The notes: generated by a model from the letters alone, not told the origin. Positions 1 through 5,154 are shown, counted from the first letter of the stretch. The stretch is DNA of 5,236 bases from Oscillospiraceae bacterium (GCA_009777685.1 WRLJ01000136.1:1-5236), one strand, 5' to 3'. A program made the numbers and translations.

Positions 1-36
1 AACCATACCCGTAATCATCCATCCATCGGCAACCAC

Positions 37-59
37 GGGCGGCAGATTGCCGCCCCTAC
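37..59 (-). repeat. Palindromic intergenic element 1 (reverse orientation)
   Basis: A perfect 8-bp inverted repeat, GGGCGGCA at 37-44 and TGCCGCCC at 48-55, encloses a 3-base loop (GAT). It is followed by CTAC at 56-59. Read on the minus strand it starts GTAGGGGCGG, the same edge seen in the elements at 75, 4955 and 5020. It belongs to the same repeat family but has different arm bases. No T-tract follows, so it does not look like an intrinsic terminator. Confidence 0.7.
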
Positions 60-80
60 GGGGTTTCATGCCCTGTAGGG
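54..80. repeat. Hairpin joining elements 1 and 2
   Basis: CCCTACGGGG (54-63) can pair with CCCTGTAGGG (71-80) around the 7-base loop TTTCATG. This gives nine Watson-Crick pairs and one G-T wobble (60 with 74). The hairpin overlaps the outer edges of palindromes 37-55 and 79-97, so it would compete with them. It arises because the two elements meet head to head at their CTAC/GTAG ends. It could form in RNA or as a DNA cruciform; its function is unknown. Confidence 0.65.
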
Positions 81-97
81 ACGCACTGTGTGCGTCC
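75..97 (+). repeat. Palindromic intergenic element 2
   Basis: The edge GTAGGG (75-80) runs into a perfect 8-bp inverted repeat, GGACGCAC at 79-86 and GTGCGTCC at 90-97, with a 3-base loop (TGT). The same layout recurs at 4955-4977 with other arm bases. No downstream T-tract is present. Confidence 0.7.
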
Positions 98-118
98 GCC
101 GTTTCCCATAACGTCCGC

Positions 119-145
119 GGGTGACCGGGACGGTCGCCCCTGCAA
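119..145 (-). repeat. Palindromic intergenic element 3 (reverse orientation)
   Basis: GGGTGACC (119-126) pairs with GGTCGCCC (132-139) around the loop GGGAC, with one G-T wobble. The element ends in CCCTGCAA (138-145). On the minus strand this reads TTGCAGGG, matching the edge of element 4 at 174-181. It is a variant of the same family with TGCAGGG in place of TGTAGGG. Confidence 0.6.
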
Positions 146-181
146 TCGGCGTAAACCTTTAGATTGTACATCGTTGCAGGG
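138..181. repeat. 8-bp inverted repeat linking elements 3 and 4
   Basis: CCCTGCAA (138-145) and TTGCAGGG (174-181) are perfect reverse complements separated by 28 bases. They repeat the head-to-head arrangement of the first pair (54-80), but with a longer and more A/T-rich spacer (146-173). Confidence 0.6.
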
Positions 182-194
182 ACGCACATTGTCC
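174..194 (+). repeat. Palindromic intergenic element 4, probably degenerate
   Basis: The element starts TTGCAGGGACGCAC like its relatives, but the second arm is short: only GGAC (180-183) and GTCC (191-194) pair. If TGCG were restored before TCC, the arms would become GGACGCAC and GTGCGTCC as in element 2, so a 4-base loss in one arm is a simple explanation. The deletion is inferred. Confidence 0.5.
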
Positions 195-222
195 GCCCGC
201 CCCGCCATGCCGTGAAATACCC

Positions 223-252
223 CTAACACTTCCCGTCCAACTGTGCTATAAT
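223..252 (+). promoter_or_regulatory. Sigma-A-type promoter with extended -10
   Basis: A perfect TATAAT box at 247-252 is preceded by TG at 244-245, giving an extended -10 (TGCTATAAT). A 4-of-6 match to TTGACA, CTAACA, lies at 223-228 with an 18-base spacer. Transcription would begin near 258-260 and give a leader of about 23-25 bases before the GH3 start codon, leaving little room for leader-based control. It is the only good promoter I see and probably drives both genes. No clear operator is visible next to it. Confidence 0.7.
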
Positions 253-265
253 GGTCAAAACAAGC

Positions 266-275
266 AAAGGAGGGG
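266..275 (+). promoter_or_regulatory. Strong Shine-Dalgarno site for the GH3 gene
   Basis: AAAGGAGGGG at 266-275 contains a core GGAGG and ends 7 bases before the ATG at 283. This spacing is near ideal for a Gram-positive ribosome and supports 283 as the start codon. Confidence 0.85.
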
Positions 276-282
276 CGCGGAT

Positions 283-2685
283 ATGCCTGCATACCTGGAC
301 CCGGCGCGCCCGCTGGGGGAGCGTGTGTCCGACCTGATCGCGCGCATGACCGCCGAGGAGAAGACCGGCCTGCTCCCCACGCGCCAGCGGGCCGTCCCGC
401 GGCTGGGCGTTCCCGCGTACAGCATCGGCGGAGAAGGGGCGCACGGCGTGCTGGTCCGCCGGGGCTGGGAACAGACTCCCGGCGGCGTTTCGACCGTGTT
501 CCCGCAGCCCGTCGGGCTGTCCTGCACATGGGACGCGGACCTGCTGGAGCGCGTCGGCGCCGTAATCGGCGACGAGGCGCGGGTGTGGTACGAAAAGGAC
601 GGCCGCTCGCGCTGGCTGACGCTGTGGTTTCCCACCATCGACATGGAGCGCGACCCGCGCTGGGGCCGCACCGAGGAAGCCTACGGCGAGGACCCGTTTC
701 TGGCCGGCAAGCTGGCCGCCGCGCTGATCCGGGGCGGGCAGGGCGGCCACCCGTTCTATGTCAAGATGGCCTGCGCCCCGAAGCATTTTTACGGCAACAA
801 CACCGAGGAGGGCCGCCTGTCCGTCTCGGTGAGCCTCGGCGAGCGCGTCAAGCGCGAGTATTATCTGCGCGTGTTCCAATACGCCTTCACCGAGGGCGGG
901 GCGCTGTCGCTGATGACGGCCTATAACGAAATCAACGGCGTGCCGTGCATCCTCAACCCCGAGGTCAGCGCCATTGTCAAGGGAGAGTGGGGCTGCGAGG
1001 GCTTTGTCGTCTGCGACGGCGACGACTTCCGGCAGAACGTCACCCACCACCGCTGCTGCGAGACCCTCGCGCAGTCCCTGGCCCTGTCGCTGAAGGCGGG
1101 CGTGGACTGCATCACCGACCGCGACCCCCAGCTGGTCGTCGACGCGGCGGCGGAGGCGCTGGCGCTGGGCCTGATCACCGAGGCCGACGTCGACCGCGCG
1201 CTGACGAATATCCTCAAGGTGCGCTTCCGGCTGGGGCAGTTCGACCCCGACGAGCTGTGCCCCTATACCGCCATTCCGCCGGAGCGGCTGTGCTGCGCGG
1301 AGCATTCCGCCATCGCGCTGGAGGCCGCGCGGAAAAGCGTCGTGCTGCTGCAAAACGACGGCATTCTGCCCCTGGACCCCGAAACCTGCGGAAGGGTGCT
1401 GGTGCTGGGCGATTTGGCCGGGACCAACATGGCCGACTGGTACTCGGGCCGCCCGCCGCGGGCCGTCGCGCCGCTGGAGGCGATCCGGGCGCTTCTGCCG
1501 GAGGACCGCGTGGAGTATGTCTCCGCGCATGACCTGTGCGCGATTTACCACGAGGGCGAGGGCGGCTGGCTGCGCGCGGACACGGAGGGGAACGTGACCT
1601 GCGGCGGCCAGGCGGAGCGGAGCGTCTTTGAGGAAATCGACTGGGGCTTCGGCTCCGTCGCGTACCGGAACGTGAAGACCGGAAAATACCTGTGCGTTCG
1701 GCCCGACTGCACGCTGGGCTGTACGTCGGACCGGGTCTGGGGCTGGTTTACGATGGAGCTGTTCTTCCGCGAGGAGGAGACGGGGCGCTTTCTCCCGCAC
1801 GCCCAAACCTTCAACGACCGTTTCGACGACGCGCAGAAGGCGGCCGTCGACGGCACGGTGAGCCGCCTGCGGCGCGAGCTTCTGACCGACGGCCTGTCCC
1901 TGGCCGCCGGCGCGGCGGCCCGCTGTGACACGGTGATCGCCGTGCTGGGCAACCATCCGCTGGTCAACGGGCGCGAGGGCTTCGACCGCCCCGATATCGC
2001 GTTCCCGGCGCGCTGGACGCGCCTGCTGGAGCGGCTGGGCGCGGTCAACCCGAATCTGGTGCTGGCGCTGGTCGCCGGGTATCCCTACGCCTTTGCCGGA
2101 GAGGCGGAGGGCCTGCGCGCGGCGGTCTACCTGTCCCACGGCGAGCAGTGGGCCGGGACGGCGCTGGCCGACGTCCTGTTCGGGCGGTACAACCCCGCCG
2201 GGCGGCTGTCGATGACGTGGTACCGGTCCCAGGATGACCTGCCCGATATCAACGACTATGACATCATCAACAGCCCGCGCACCTATCTGTACTTTGAGGG
2301 GCCTGTGCAGTACCCGTTCGGGCACGGCTTGAGCTATACGTCCTTTGACTACGCCTCCCTCGGCGTTGAACGGGACGGGGAGGGCGGCTATGCCGTCTCC
2401 TGCGCGGTGCGCAACGCCGGGCCGCGTGACGGGGAGGAGGTCGTTCAGCTGTATGTGACGCTGGGCGGCGTGCCCGTCAAAAGCCCGCGGCGGCGGCTGG
2501 CCGGCTTTGCGCGCGTGCCCCTGCGGGCGGGGGAGATCAAAACCGTCCGGTTCTCCGTGCCGCCGGAGGAGCTGGTGCTGTTCGACGAGGCGGCAAACGC
2601 CTTTTCCCTCCGGCCGGCATCCATCGTCTTCGCCGCCGGCGCGTCCAGCGCGGATATCAAATTAACGGAGGTTGTTACGGTATGA
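283..2685 (+). CDS. GH3 exo-beta-glycosidase with fascin-like insert, likely beta-glucosidase
   Basis: This 800-residue protein should remove a terminal beta-linked sugar (glucose or xylose) from oligosaccharides in the cytoplasm; it has no signal peptide. The N-terminal TIM-barrel (about 1-320) shows GGEGAHGV (49-56), MERDPRWGRTEEAYGEDP (121-138), KHF (167-169) with GNN, and MTAYNEINGVP (211-221). GFVVCDGDD (240-248) gives D245 as the expected nucleophile. The C-terminal alpha/beta domain begins at KSVVLLQNDGILPL (351-364). REGFDR (564-569) puts E565 where GH3 enzymes such as Thermotoga neapolitana Bgl3B carry the acid/base. The domain ends with YPFGHGLSYT (677-686). An FnIII-like domain follows (about 700-790). 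Between about 437 and 505 lies a fascin-like stretch, including NVKTGKYLCV and WGWFTMELF, that ordinary GH3 proteins lack. The start is fixed by the strong ribosome site, and the TGA overlaps the GH31 start. Family assignment is firm; beta-xylosidase or another specificity remains possible. Confidence 0.93.
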   Translation: MPAYLDPARPLGERVSDLIARMTAEEKTGLLPTRQRAVPRLGVPAYSIGGEGAHGVLVRRGWEQTPGGVSTVFPQPVGLSCTWDADLLERVGAVIGDEARVWYEKDGRSRWLTLWFPTIDMERDPRWGRTEEAYGEDPFLAGKLAAALIRGGQGGHPFYVKMACAPKHFYGNNTEEGRLSVSVSLGERVKREYYLRVFQYAFTEGGALSLMTAYNEINGVPCILNPEVSAIVKGEWGCEGFVVCDGDDFRQNVTHHRCCETLAQSLALSLKAGVDCITDRDPQLVVDAAAEALALGLITEADVDRALTNILKVRFRLGQFDPDELCPYTAIPPERLCCAEHSAIALEAARKSVVLLQNDGILPLDPETCGRVLVLGDLAGTNMADWYSGRPPRAVAPLEAIRALLPEDRVEYVSAHDLCAIYHEGEGGWLRADTEGNVTCGGQAERSVFEEIDWGFGSVAYRNVKTGKYLCVRPDCTLGCTSDRVWGWFTMELFFREEETGRFLPHAQTFNDRFDDAQKAAVDGTVSRLRRELLTDGLSLAAGAAARCDTVIAVLGNHPLVNGREGFDRPDIAFPARWTRLLERLGAVNPNLVLALVAGYPYAFAGEAEGLRAAVYLSHGEQWAGTALADVLFGRYNPAGRLSMTWYRSQDDLPDINDYDIINSPRTYLYFEGPVQYPFGHGLSYTSFDYASLGVERDGEGGYAVSCAVRNAGPRDGEEVVQLYVTLGGVPVKSPRRRLAGFARVPLRAGEIKTVRFSVPPEELVLFDEAANAFSLRPASIVFAAGASSADIKLTEVVTV
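1591..1797 (+). other. Fascin-like (beta-trefoil-type) segment inside the GH3 protein
   Basis: Residues about 437-505 of the GH3 protein interrupt its C-terminal catalytic domain. They read as a single fascin-like unit: an FEEIDWGFGSVAYRNV start, the GKYLCV core strand, then a WGWFTMELFF strand and GRFLPH. Fascin-type beta-trefoil repeats commonly show the pattern 'aLrn..tGkYL.v'. Other GH3 enzymes (for example Kluyveromyces marxianus BglI) carry a PA14 domain inserted in their C-terminal domain, where it shapes substrate choice. By analogy this segment may border the active site and contact the oligosaccharide. The boundaries are approximate and the role is inferred. Confidence 0.55.
2666..2671 (+). 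promoter_or_regulatory. Shine-Dalgarno site for the GH31 gene, inside the end of GH3
   Basis: CGGAGG at 2666-2671 lies 10 bases before the ATG at 2682, within the last codons of the GH3 gene. The stop and start share ATGA (2682-2685), the classic arrangement for translational coupling. The surrounding bases (2655-2685) are visibly less GC-rich than the genes, and the only TTA leucine codon I noted in either gene is here (2662-2664). Confidence 0.75.
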
Positions 2686-4883
2686 AATTCACAGACGGGT
2701 TTTGGCTGGCCAAGCCGGGCGTGACCGTTCACGGCTGCGCCGAAATACGGGACGCCGCCTTTGACGGGGAGAAGCTGACCGTCTATCTCAGCCCCTTCCC
2801 GGTCGTCCACCGGGGCCAGACGCTGGCCGGGCCGCTGCTGACGCTGGAAATCACCGCGCCCCGCCCGGATGTCCTCGGGGTCAAGCTGTACCACTACAAA
2901 AACGCCATGCCCAAGGAGCCGTCCTTTGAGCTGTTCCGCGAGCCTCAGCGCCTGGAACGGGAGGAAACGGACGGGGCGTATACGGTCCGCGCGGGCCGGA
3001 TGTCGGCGGTGCTGGACAAGGGGCGGTTTTCGCTGTCGTTCTTCTATGACGGCCGCCTGCTCACCCGGTCGGATTTCAAGCAGGCCGCCTATCTGACGAC
3101 GGGCGGCGGCCCGTATATCCGGGAACGGCTGGATTTGGCCGTGGACGAGTATATCTACGGCCTGGGCGAGCGGTTCACCCCGTTTGTGAAGAACGGGCAG
3201 AGCGTGGATATCTGGAACGAGGACGGCGGCACGGCCTCCGACATCGCCTATAAGAACATCCCGTTCTACGTCTCGTCCAAGGGGTACGGCGTCTTCGCCA
3301 ACCATCCCGAGCGCGTCAGCTACGAGATCGCCTCCGAGGCGGCCTCGCGCGTTCAGTTTTCGGTGGCGGGCGAGGAGCTGGAGTATTTTGTCATCGGCGG
3401 GGGGAGCGTCAAGGCCGCCGTCGCTCACTACTGCGCGCTGACCGGCCGGCCGCCGCTGCCGCCGGCGTGGTCGTTCGGGCTGTGGCTGTCCACGTCGTTC
3501 ACCACCGACTACGACGAGGGGACAGTCAATGGGTTCATCGACGGCATGGCGGAGCGCGGGATTCCGCTGTCGGTGTTCCACTACGACTGCTTTTGGATGA
3601 AGGAATACGAGTGGTGCAATTTCCGCTGGGACGAGGCGATGTTCCCCGATCCCCCGCCGATGCTGGAGCGTCTGCGCGGCAAGGGACTGCGCGTTTGCGT
3701 TTGGATCAACCCGTACATCGGGCAGAAATCCCCGCTGTTTGACGAGGCGGCGGAAAAGGGCTATCTGCTGCGCCGGACCGACGGAACGGTCTGGCAGTGG
3801 GACCTCTGGCAGCCGGGCATGGGCATCGTTGACTTCACCAGCCCCGCCGCCGCCGCGTGGTACGCCTCGAAGCTGGAGACGCTGATCGGCATGGGCGTGG
3901 ACTGTTTCAAGACCGATTTCGGCGAGCGCATCCCCGCCGAGGGCGTGGCGTGGTTTGACGGCAGCGATCTGCGGCGGATGCACAATTACTATGCGTACCT
4001 GTACAACCGGACGGTGTTTAAGCTGCTGGAAAGCAAAAAAGGCCCCGGCGGGGCGGCGCTGTTCGCGCGCAGCGCAACGACGGGCAGCCAGCAGTTCCCC
4101 GTGCATTGGGGCGGCGACTGCGAGGCGACCTACGCGGCGATGGCGGAAACCCTGCGCGGCGGGCTGTCGCTGGCGATGGGCGGCTTTGCCTTCTGGAGCC
4201 ACGACATCGGCGGCTTTGAGGCGACGGCGACCGCCGACGTGTACAAGCGCTGGGTGGCGTTCGGGCTGTTTTCCACGCACTCGCGCCTGCACGGCAGCTC
4301 CTCCTACCGCGTGCCCTGGCTGTTCGACGATGAGGCGGTCGATGTCCTGCGGCATTTCGCCAAGGTCAAGAACTCGCTGATGCCCTATCTGTTCGCCCAG
4401 GCCGTCAAGGCGGCGCGGACGGGCATTCCGGTGATGCGCCCGATGGTGATGGAATATCCGGACGACCCGCTCTGCCATACGCTGGACAAGCAGTACATGC
4501 TGGGCGACGGCCTGCTGGTCGCGCCGGTGTTCTTTGAGGACGGCCATTGCGACGTCTATCTGCCCGACGGCACGTTTACCGGCTTTTTCACCGGCGAGGC
4601 GGTGCGGGGCGGGCGGCTCCTGCGGGACCGGTACGATTACCTGTCGATGCCGGTGTTCGTGCCGGAGAACACCCTGCTGGCTATGGGCCGCGACGACCGC
4701 GCCGAGTACGACTATCACGAAAACGTCACCCTCCGCGCCTACCGGGTCACGGAGCAGACCGTTGAGCTGTACGACAAAACCGGCGCGTGGCGCGCCACGG
4801 TCACGGCCCGCGCCGAAAACGGGGAGGTCACATTCCAGGTGACTGGCGACGCGCCGGGCATCCGGTTTGAGGTGTACGGATAA
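2682..4883 (+). CDS. yicI: GH31 alpha-xylosidase, YicI type
   Basis: This 733-residue cytoplasmic enzyme should release alpha-linked xylose from the non-reducing end of xyloglucan oligosaccharides or isoprimeverose. An N-terminal beta-sandwich (about 1-250) includes EYIYGLGERFTPF (156-168). The catalytic barrel follows (about 258-575). VDCFKTDFGERIP (406-418) places the nucleophile at D412 (YicI D416), and HWGGDC (475-480) places the acid/base at D479 (YicI D482). F273, C303, F304, W341 and K410 match YicI F277, C307, F308, W345 and K414, the residues tied to alpha-xylosidase rather than alpha-glucosidase activity. Further matches are WSHDIGGF (505-512), HSRLHGSSSYRVPW (533-546) and LDKQYMLGDGLLVAPVF (601-617). 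The C-terminal beta domains are about 40 residues shorter than in YicI (772 residues). The start is supported by CGGAGG 10 bases upstream and the 4-base overlap with GH3. The symbol denotes the homologue; alpha-xylosidase activity is well supported but untested. Confidence 0.94.
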   Translation: MKFTDGFWLAKPGVTVHGCAEIRDAAFDGEKLTVYLSPFPVVHRGQTLAGPLLTLEITAPRPDVLGVKLYHYKNAMPKEPSFELFREPQRLEREETDGAYTVRAGRMSAVLDKGRFSLSFFYDGRLLTRSDFKQAAYLTTGGGPYIRERLDLAVDEYIYGLGERFTPFVKNGQSVDIWNEDGGTASDIAYKNIPFYVSSKGYGVFANHPERVSYEIASEAASRVQFSVAGEELEYFVIGGGSVKAAVAHYCALTGRPPLPPAWSFGLWLSTSFTTDYDEGTVNGFIDGMAERGIPLSVFHYDCFWMKEYEWCNFRWDEAMFPDPPPMLERLRGKGLRVCVWINPYIGQKSPLFDEAAEKGYLLRRTDGTVWQWDLWQPGMGIVDFTSPAAAAWYASKLETLIGMGVDCFKTDFGERIPAEGVAWFDGSDLRRMHNYYAYLYNRTVFKLLESKKGPGGAALFARSATTGSQQFPVHWGGDCEATYAAMAETLRGGLSLAMGGFAFWSHDIGGFEATATADVYKRWVAFGLFSTHSRLHGSSSYRVPWLFDDEAVDVLRHFAKVKNSLMPYLFAQAVKAARTGIPVMRPMVMEYPDDPLCHTLDKQYMLGDGLLVAPVFFEDGHCDVYLPDGTFTGFFTGEAVRGGRLLRDRYDYLSMPVFVPENTLLAMGRDDRAEYDYHENVTLRAYRVTEQTVELYDKTGAWRATVTARAENGEVTFQVTGDAPGIRFEVYG

Positions 4884-4890
4884 ACGCCGG

Positions 4891-4936
4891 TTCACCGTTT
4901 GCCCGTGCGGCTGTGGGTTTGGGGTGGTGTTCAGGC
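4891..4936 (+). repeat. 46-bp direct repeat, copy 1
   Basis: The block begins TTCACCGTTTGCCCGT, continues through GGCTGTGGGTTTGGGG and ends TGGTGTTCAGGC. It begins 7 bases after the GH31 stop codon. It matches the copy at 5078-5122 except for one substitution (GTGCGG here, GTCCGG there) and one extra G in a G run. There is no strong internal palindrome and no plausible protein. Two copies this close and this similar suggest a recent duplication or a dispersed repeat unit. Confidence 0.85.
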
Positions 4937-4954
4937 CCTAACATGACGGTTGTG

Positions 4955-4977
4955 TAGGGACACGGCGTGCCGTGTCC
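4955..4977 (+). repeat. Palindromic intergenic element 5
   Basis: The edge TAGGGA (4955-4960), preceded by G at 4954, leads into a perfect 9-bp inverted repeat, GGACACGGC at 4958-4966 and GCCGTGTCC at 4969-4977, around only two bases (GT). In RNA the loop would open to at least four bases. The edge and the GGAC/GTCC base match element 2 while the inner arm bases differ and remain fully paired. It is followed by GCGCGTG with no T-tract, so it is not a standard terminator, although it could protect the 3' end of the mRNA. Confidence 0.75.
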
Positions 4978-4981
4978 GCGC

Positions 4982-5016
4982 GTGTGCGGCGCGATGTGGT
5001 TTGCCCCGCCGCACAC
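4982..5016. repeat. 10-bp inverted repeat with 15-base loop
   Basis: GTGTGCGGCG (4982-4991) and CGCCGCACAC (5007-5016) are perfect reverse complements around a 15-base loop. It lies between palindromic elements 5 and 6, just outside their GTAGGG edges. It lacks that edge itself, so it may be a separate structure or the joint between two elements. Confidence 0.7.
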
Positions 5017-5019
5017 ACC

Positions 5020-5045
5020 GTAGGGGACGCAGACCTCGGCGTCCC
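5020..5045 (+). repeat. Palindromic intergenic element 6
   Basis: GTAGGG (5020-5025) opens into GGGACGC (5024-5030), which pairs perfectly with GCGTCCC (5039-5045) across an 8-base loop. It has the same orientation and layout as elements 2 and 5. CGCGGG follows, and the nearby GCGG (5046-5049) and CCGC (5055-5058) could form a minor extra stem. Confidence 0.7.
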
Positions 5046-5077
5046 GCGGGTTATCCGCAAACTTCGGGGAAAGGGTT

Positions 5078-5122
5078 TTCACCGTTTGCCCGTCCGGCTG
5101 TGGGTTTGGGTGGTGTTCAGGC
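5078..5122 (+). repeat. Direct repeat, copy 2 (45 bp)
   Basis: This is the second copy of the block at 4891-4936, in the same orientation, starting 187 bases after the first. It differs by C for G in GTCCGG and by one fewer G. The copies bracket the three inverted repeats at 4955-5045. The sequences beyond each copy differ (CCTAACATG after copy 1, ATTCCCGG after copy 2), so the similarity stops sharply at both ends. Confidence 0.85.
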
Positions 5123-5126
5123 ATTC

Positions 5127-5146
5127 CCGGGGGAGGTCTCCCCCGG
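5127..5146. repeat. Perfect G/C-rich hairpin A
   Basis: CCGGGGGAG (5127-5135) and CTCCCCCGG (5138-5146) are perfect reverse complements around GT. It sits 4 bases after the second direct repeat. No T-tract follows; the next bases are ACCCCCC. It forms a tandem pair with the hairpin at 5155-5178. Confidence 0.75.
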
Positions 5147-5154
5147 ACCCCCCA

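Larger units (their letters stand above)
1..222. other. Gene-free upstream region packed with palindromic repeats
   Basis: I see no credible coding region here. Positions 1-36 are unremarkable. From 37 to about 200 there are four short hairpin-forming elements, listed separately, arranged as two head-to-head pairs (37-59 with 75-97, and 119-145 with 174-194), joined by short spacers. The stretch 146-173 between the second pair is more A/T-rich and has no clear motif. No tRNA, riboswitch or terminator with a T-tract is recognisable. The end of the neighbouring upstream gene is not in the window. Confidence 0.7.

Noticed and set aside
141..154. Possible catabolite-repression (cre) site, TGCAATCGGCGTAA
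   Set aside because: It matches the TGWAANCGNTNWCA pattern at several fixed positions but misses three, and part of it is the edge of palindromic element 3.
37..194. CRISPR array in the upstream repeat region
   Set aside because: The repeats are palindromes of differing sequence in alternating orientation, with irregular spacing; there are no constant direct repeats with uniform spacers and no cas genes.
56..529. Minus-strand open frame reaching into the upstream repeats
   Set aside because: The translation is Arg/Pro/Ala-rich and low in complexity, overlaps the GH3 start and promoter, and spans palindromic repeats. No domain is recognisable.
223..2325. Minus-strand open frame of about 700 codons opposite GH3
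   Set aside because: It is in exact codon register with the GH3 gene and stays open only because TTA, CTA and TCA codons are avoided. Its translation is rich in Arg, Ala, Gln and Val with no recognisable domain, while the plus strand encodes a clear GH3 enzyme.
2445..4895. Minus-strand open frame of about 816 codons opposite GH31
   Set aside because: It has the same codon-register shadow effect. There is no ribosome site or recognisable motif, and the opposite strand carries all YicI catalytic residues.
4958..4977. Element 5 as the operon's intrinsic terminator
   Set aside because: The stem is strong but is followed by GCGCGTG with no T-tract, and the same layout also occurs upstream of the promoter, where termination would not be expected.
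4828..5124. Minus-strand open frame of 98 codons across the downstream repeats
   Set aside because: It contains two translated copies of the direct repeat (PEHHPNPQ and PEHHPKPT), has no convincing ribosome site, and runs into the end of GH31. A repeat artefact is more likely than a gene.
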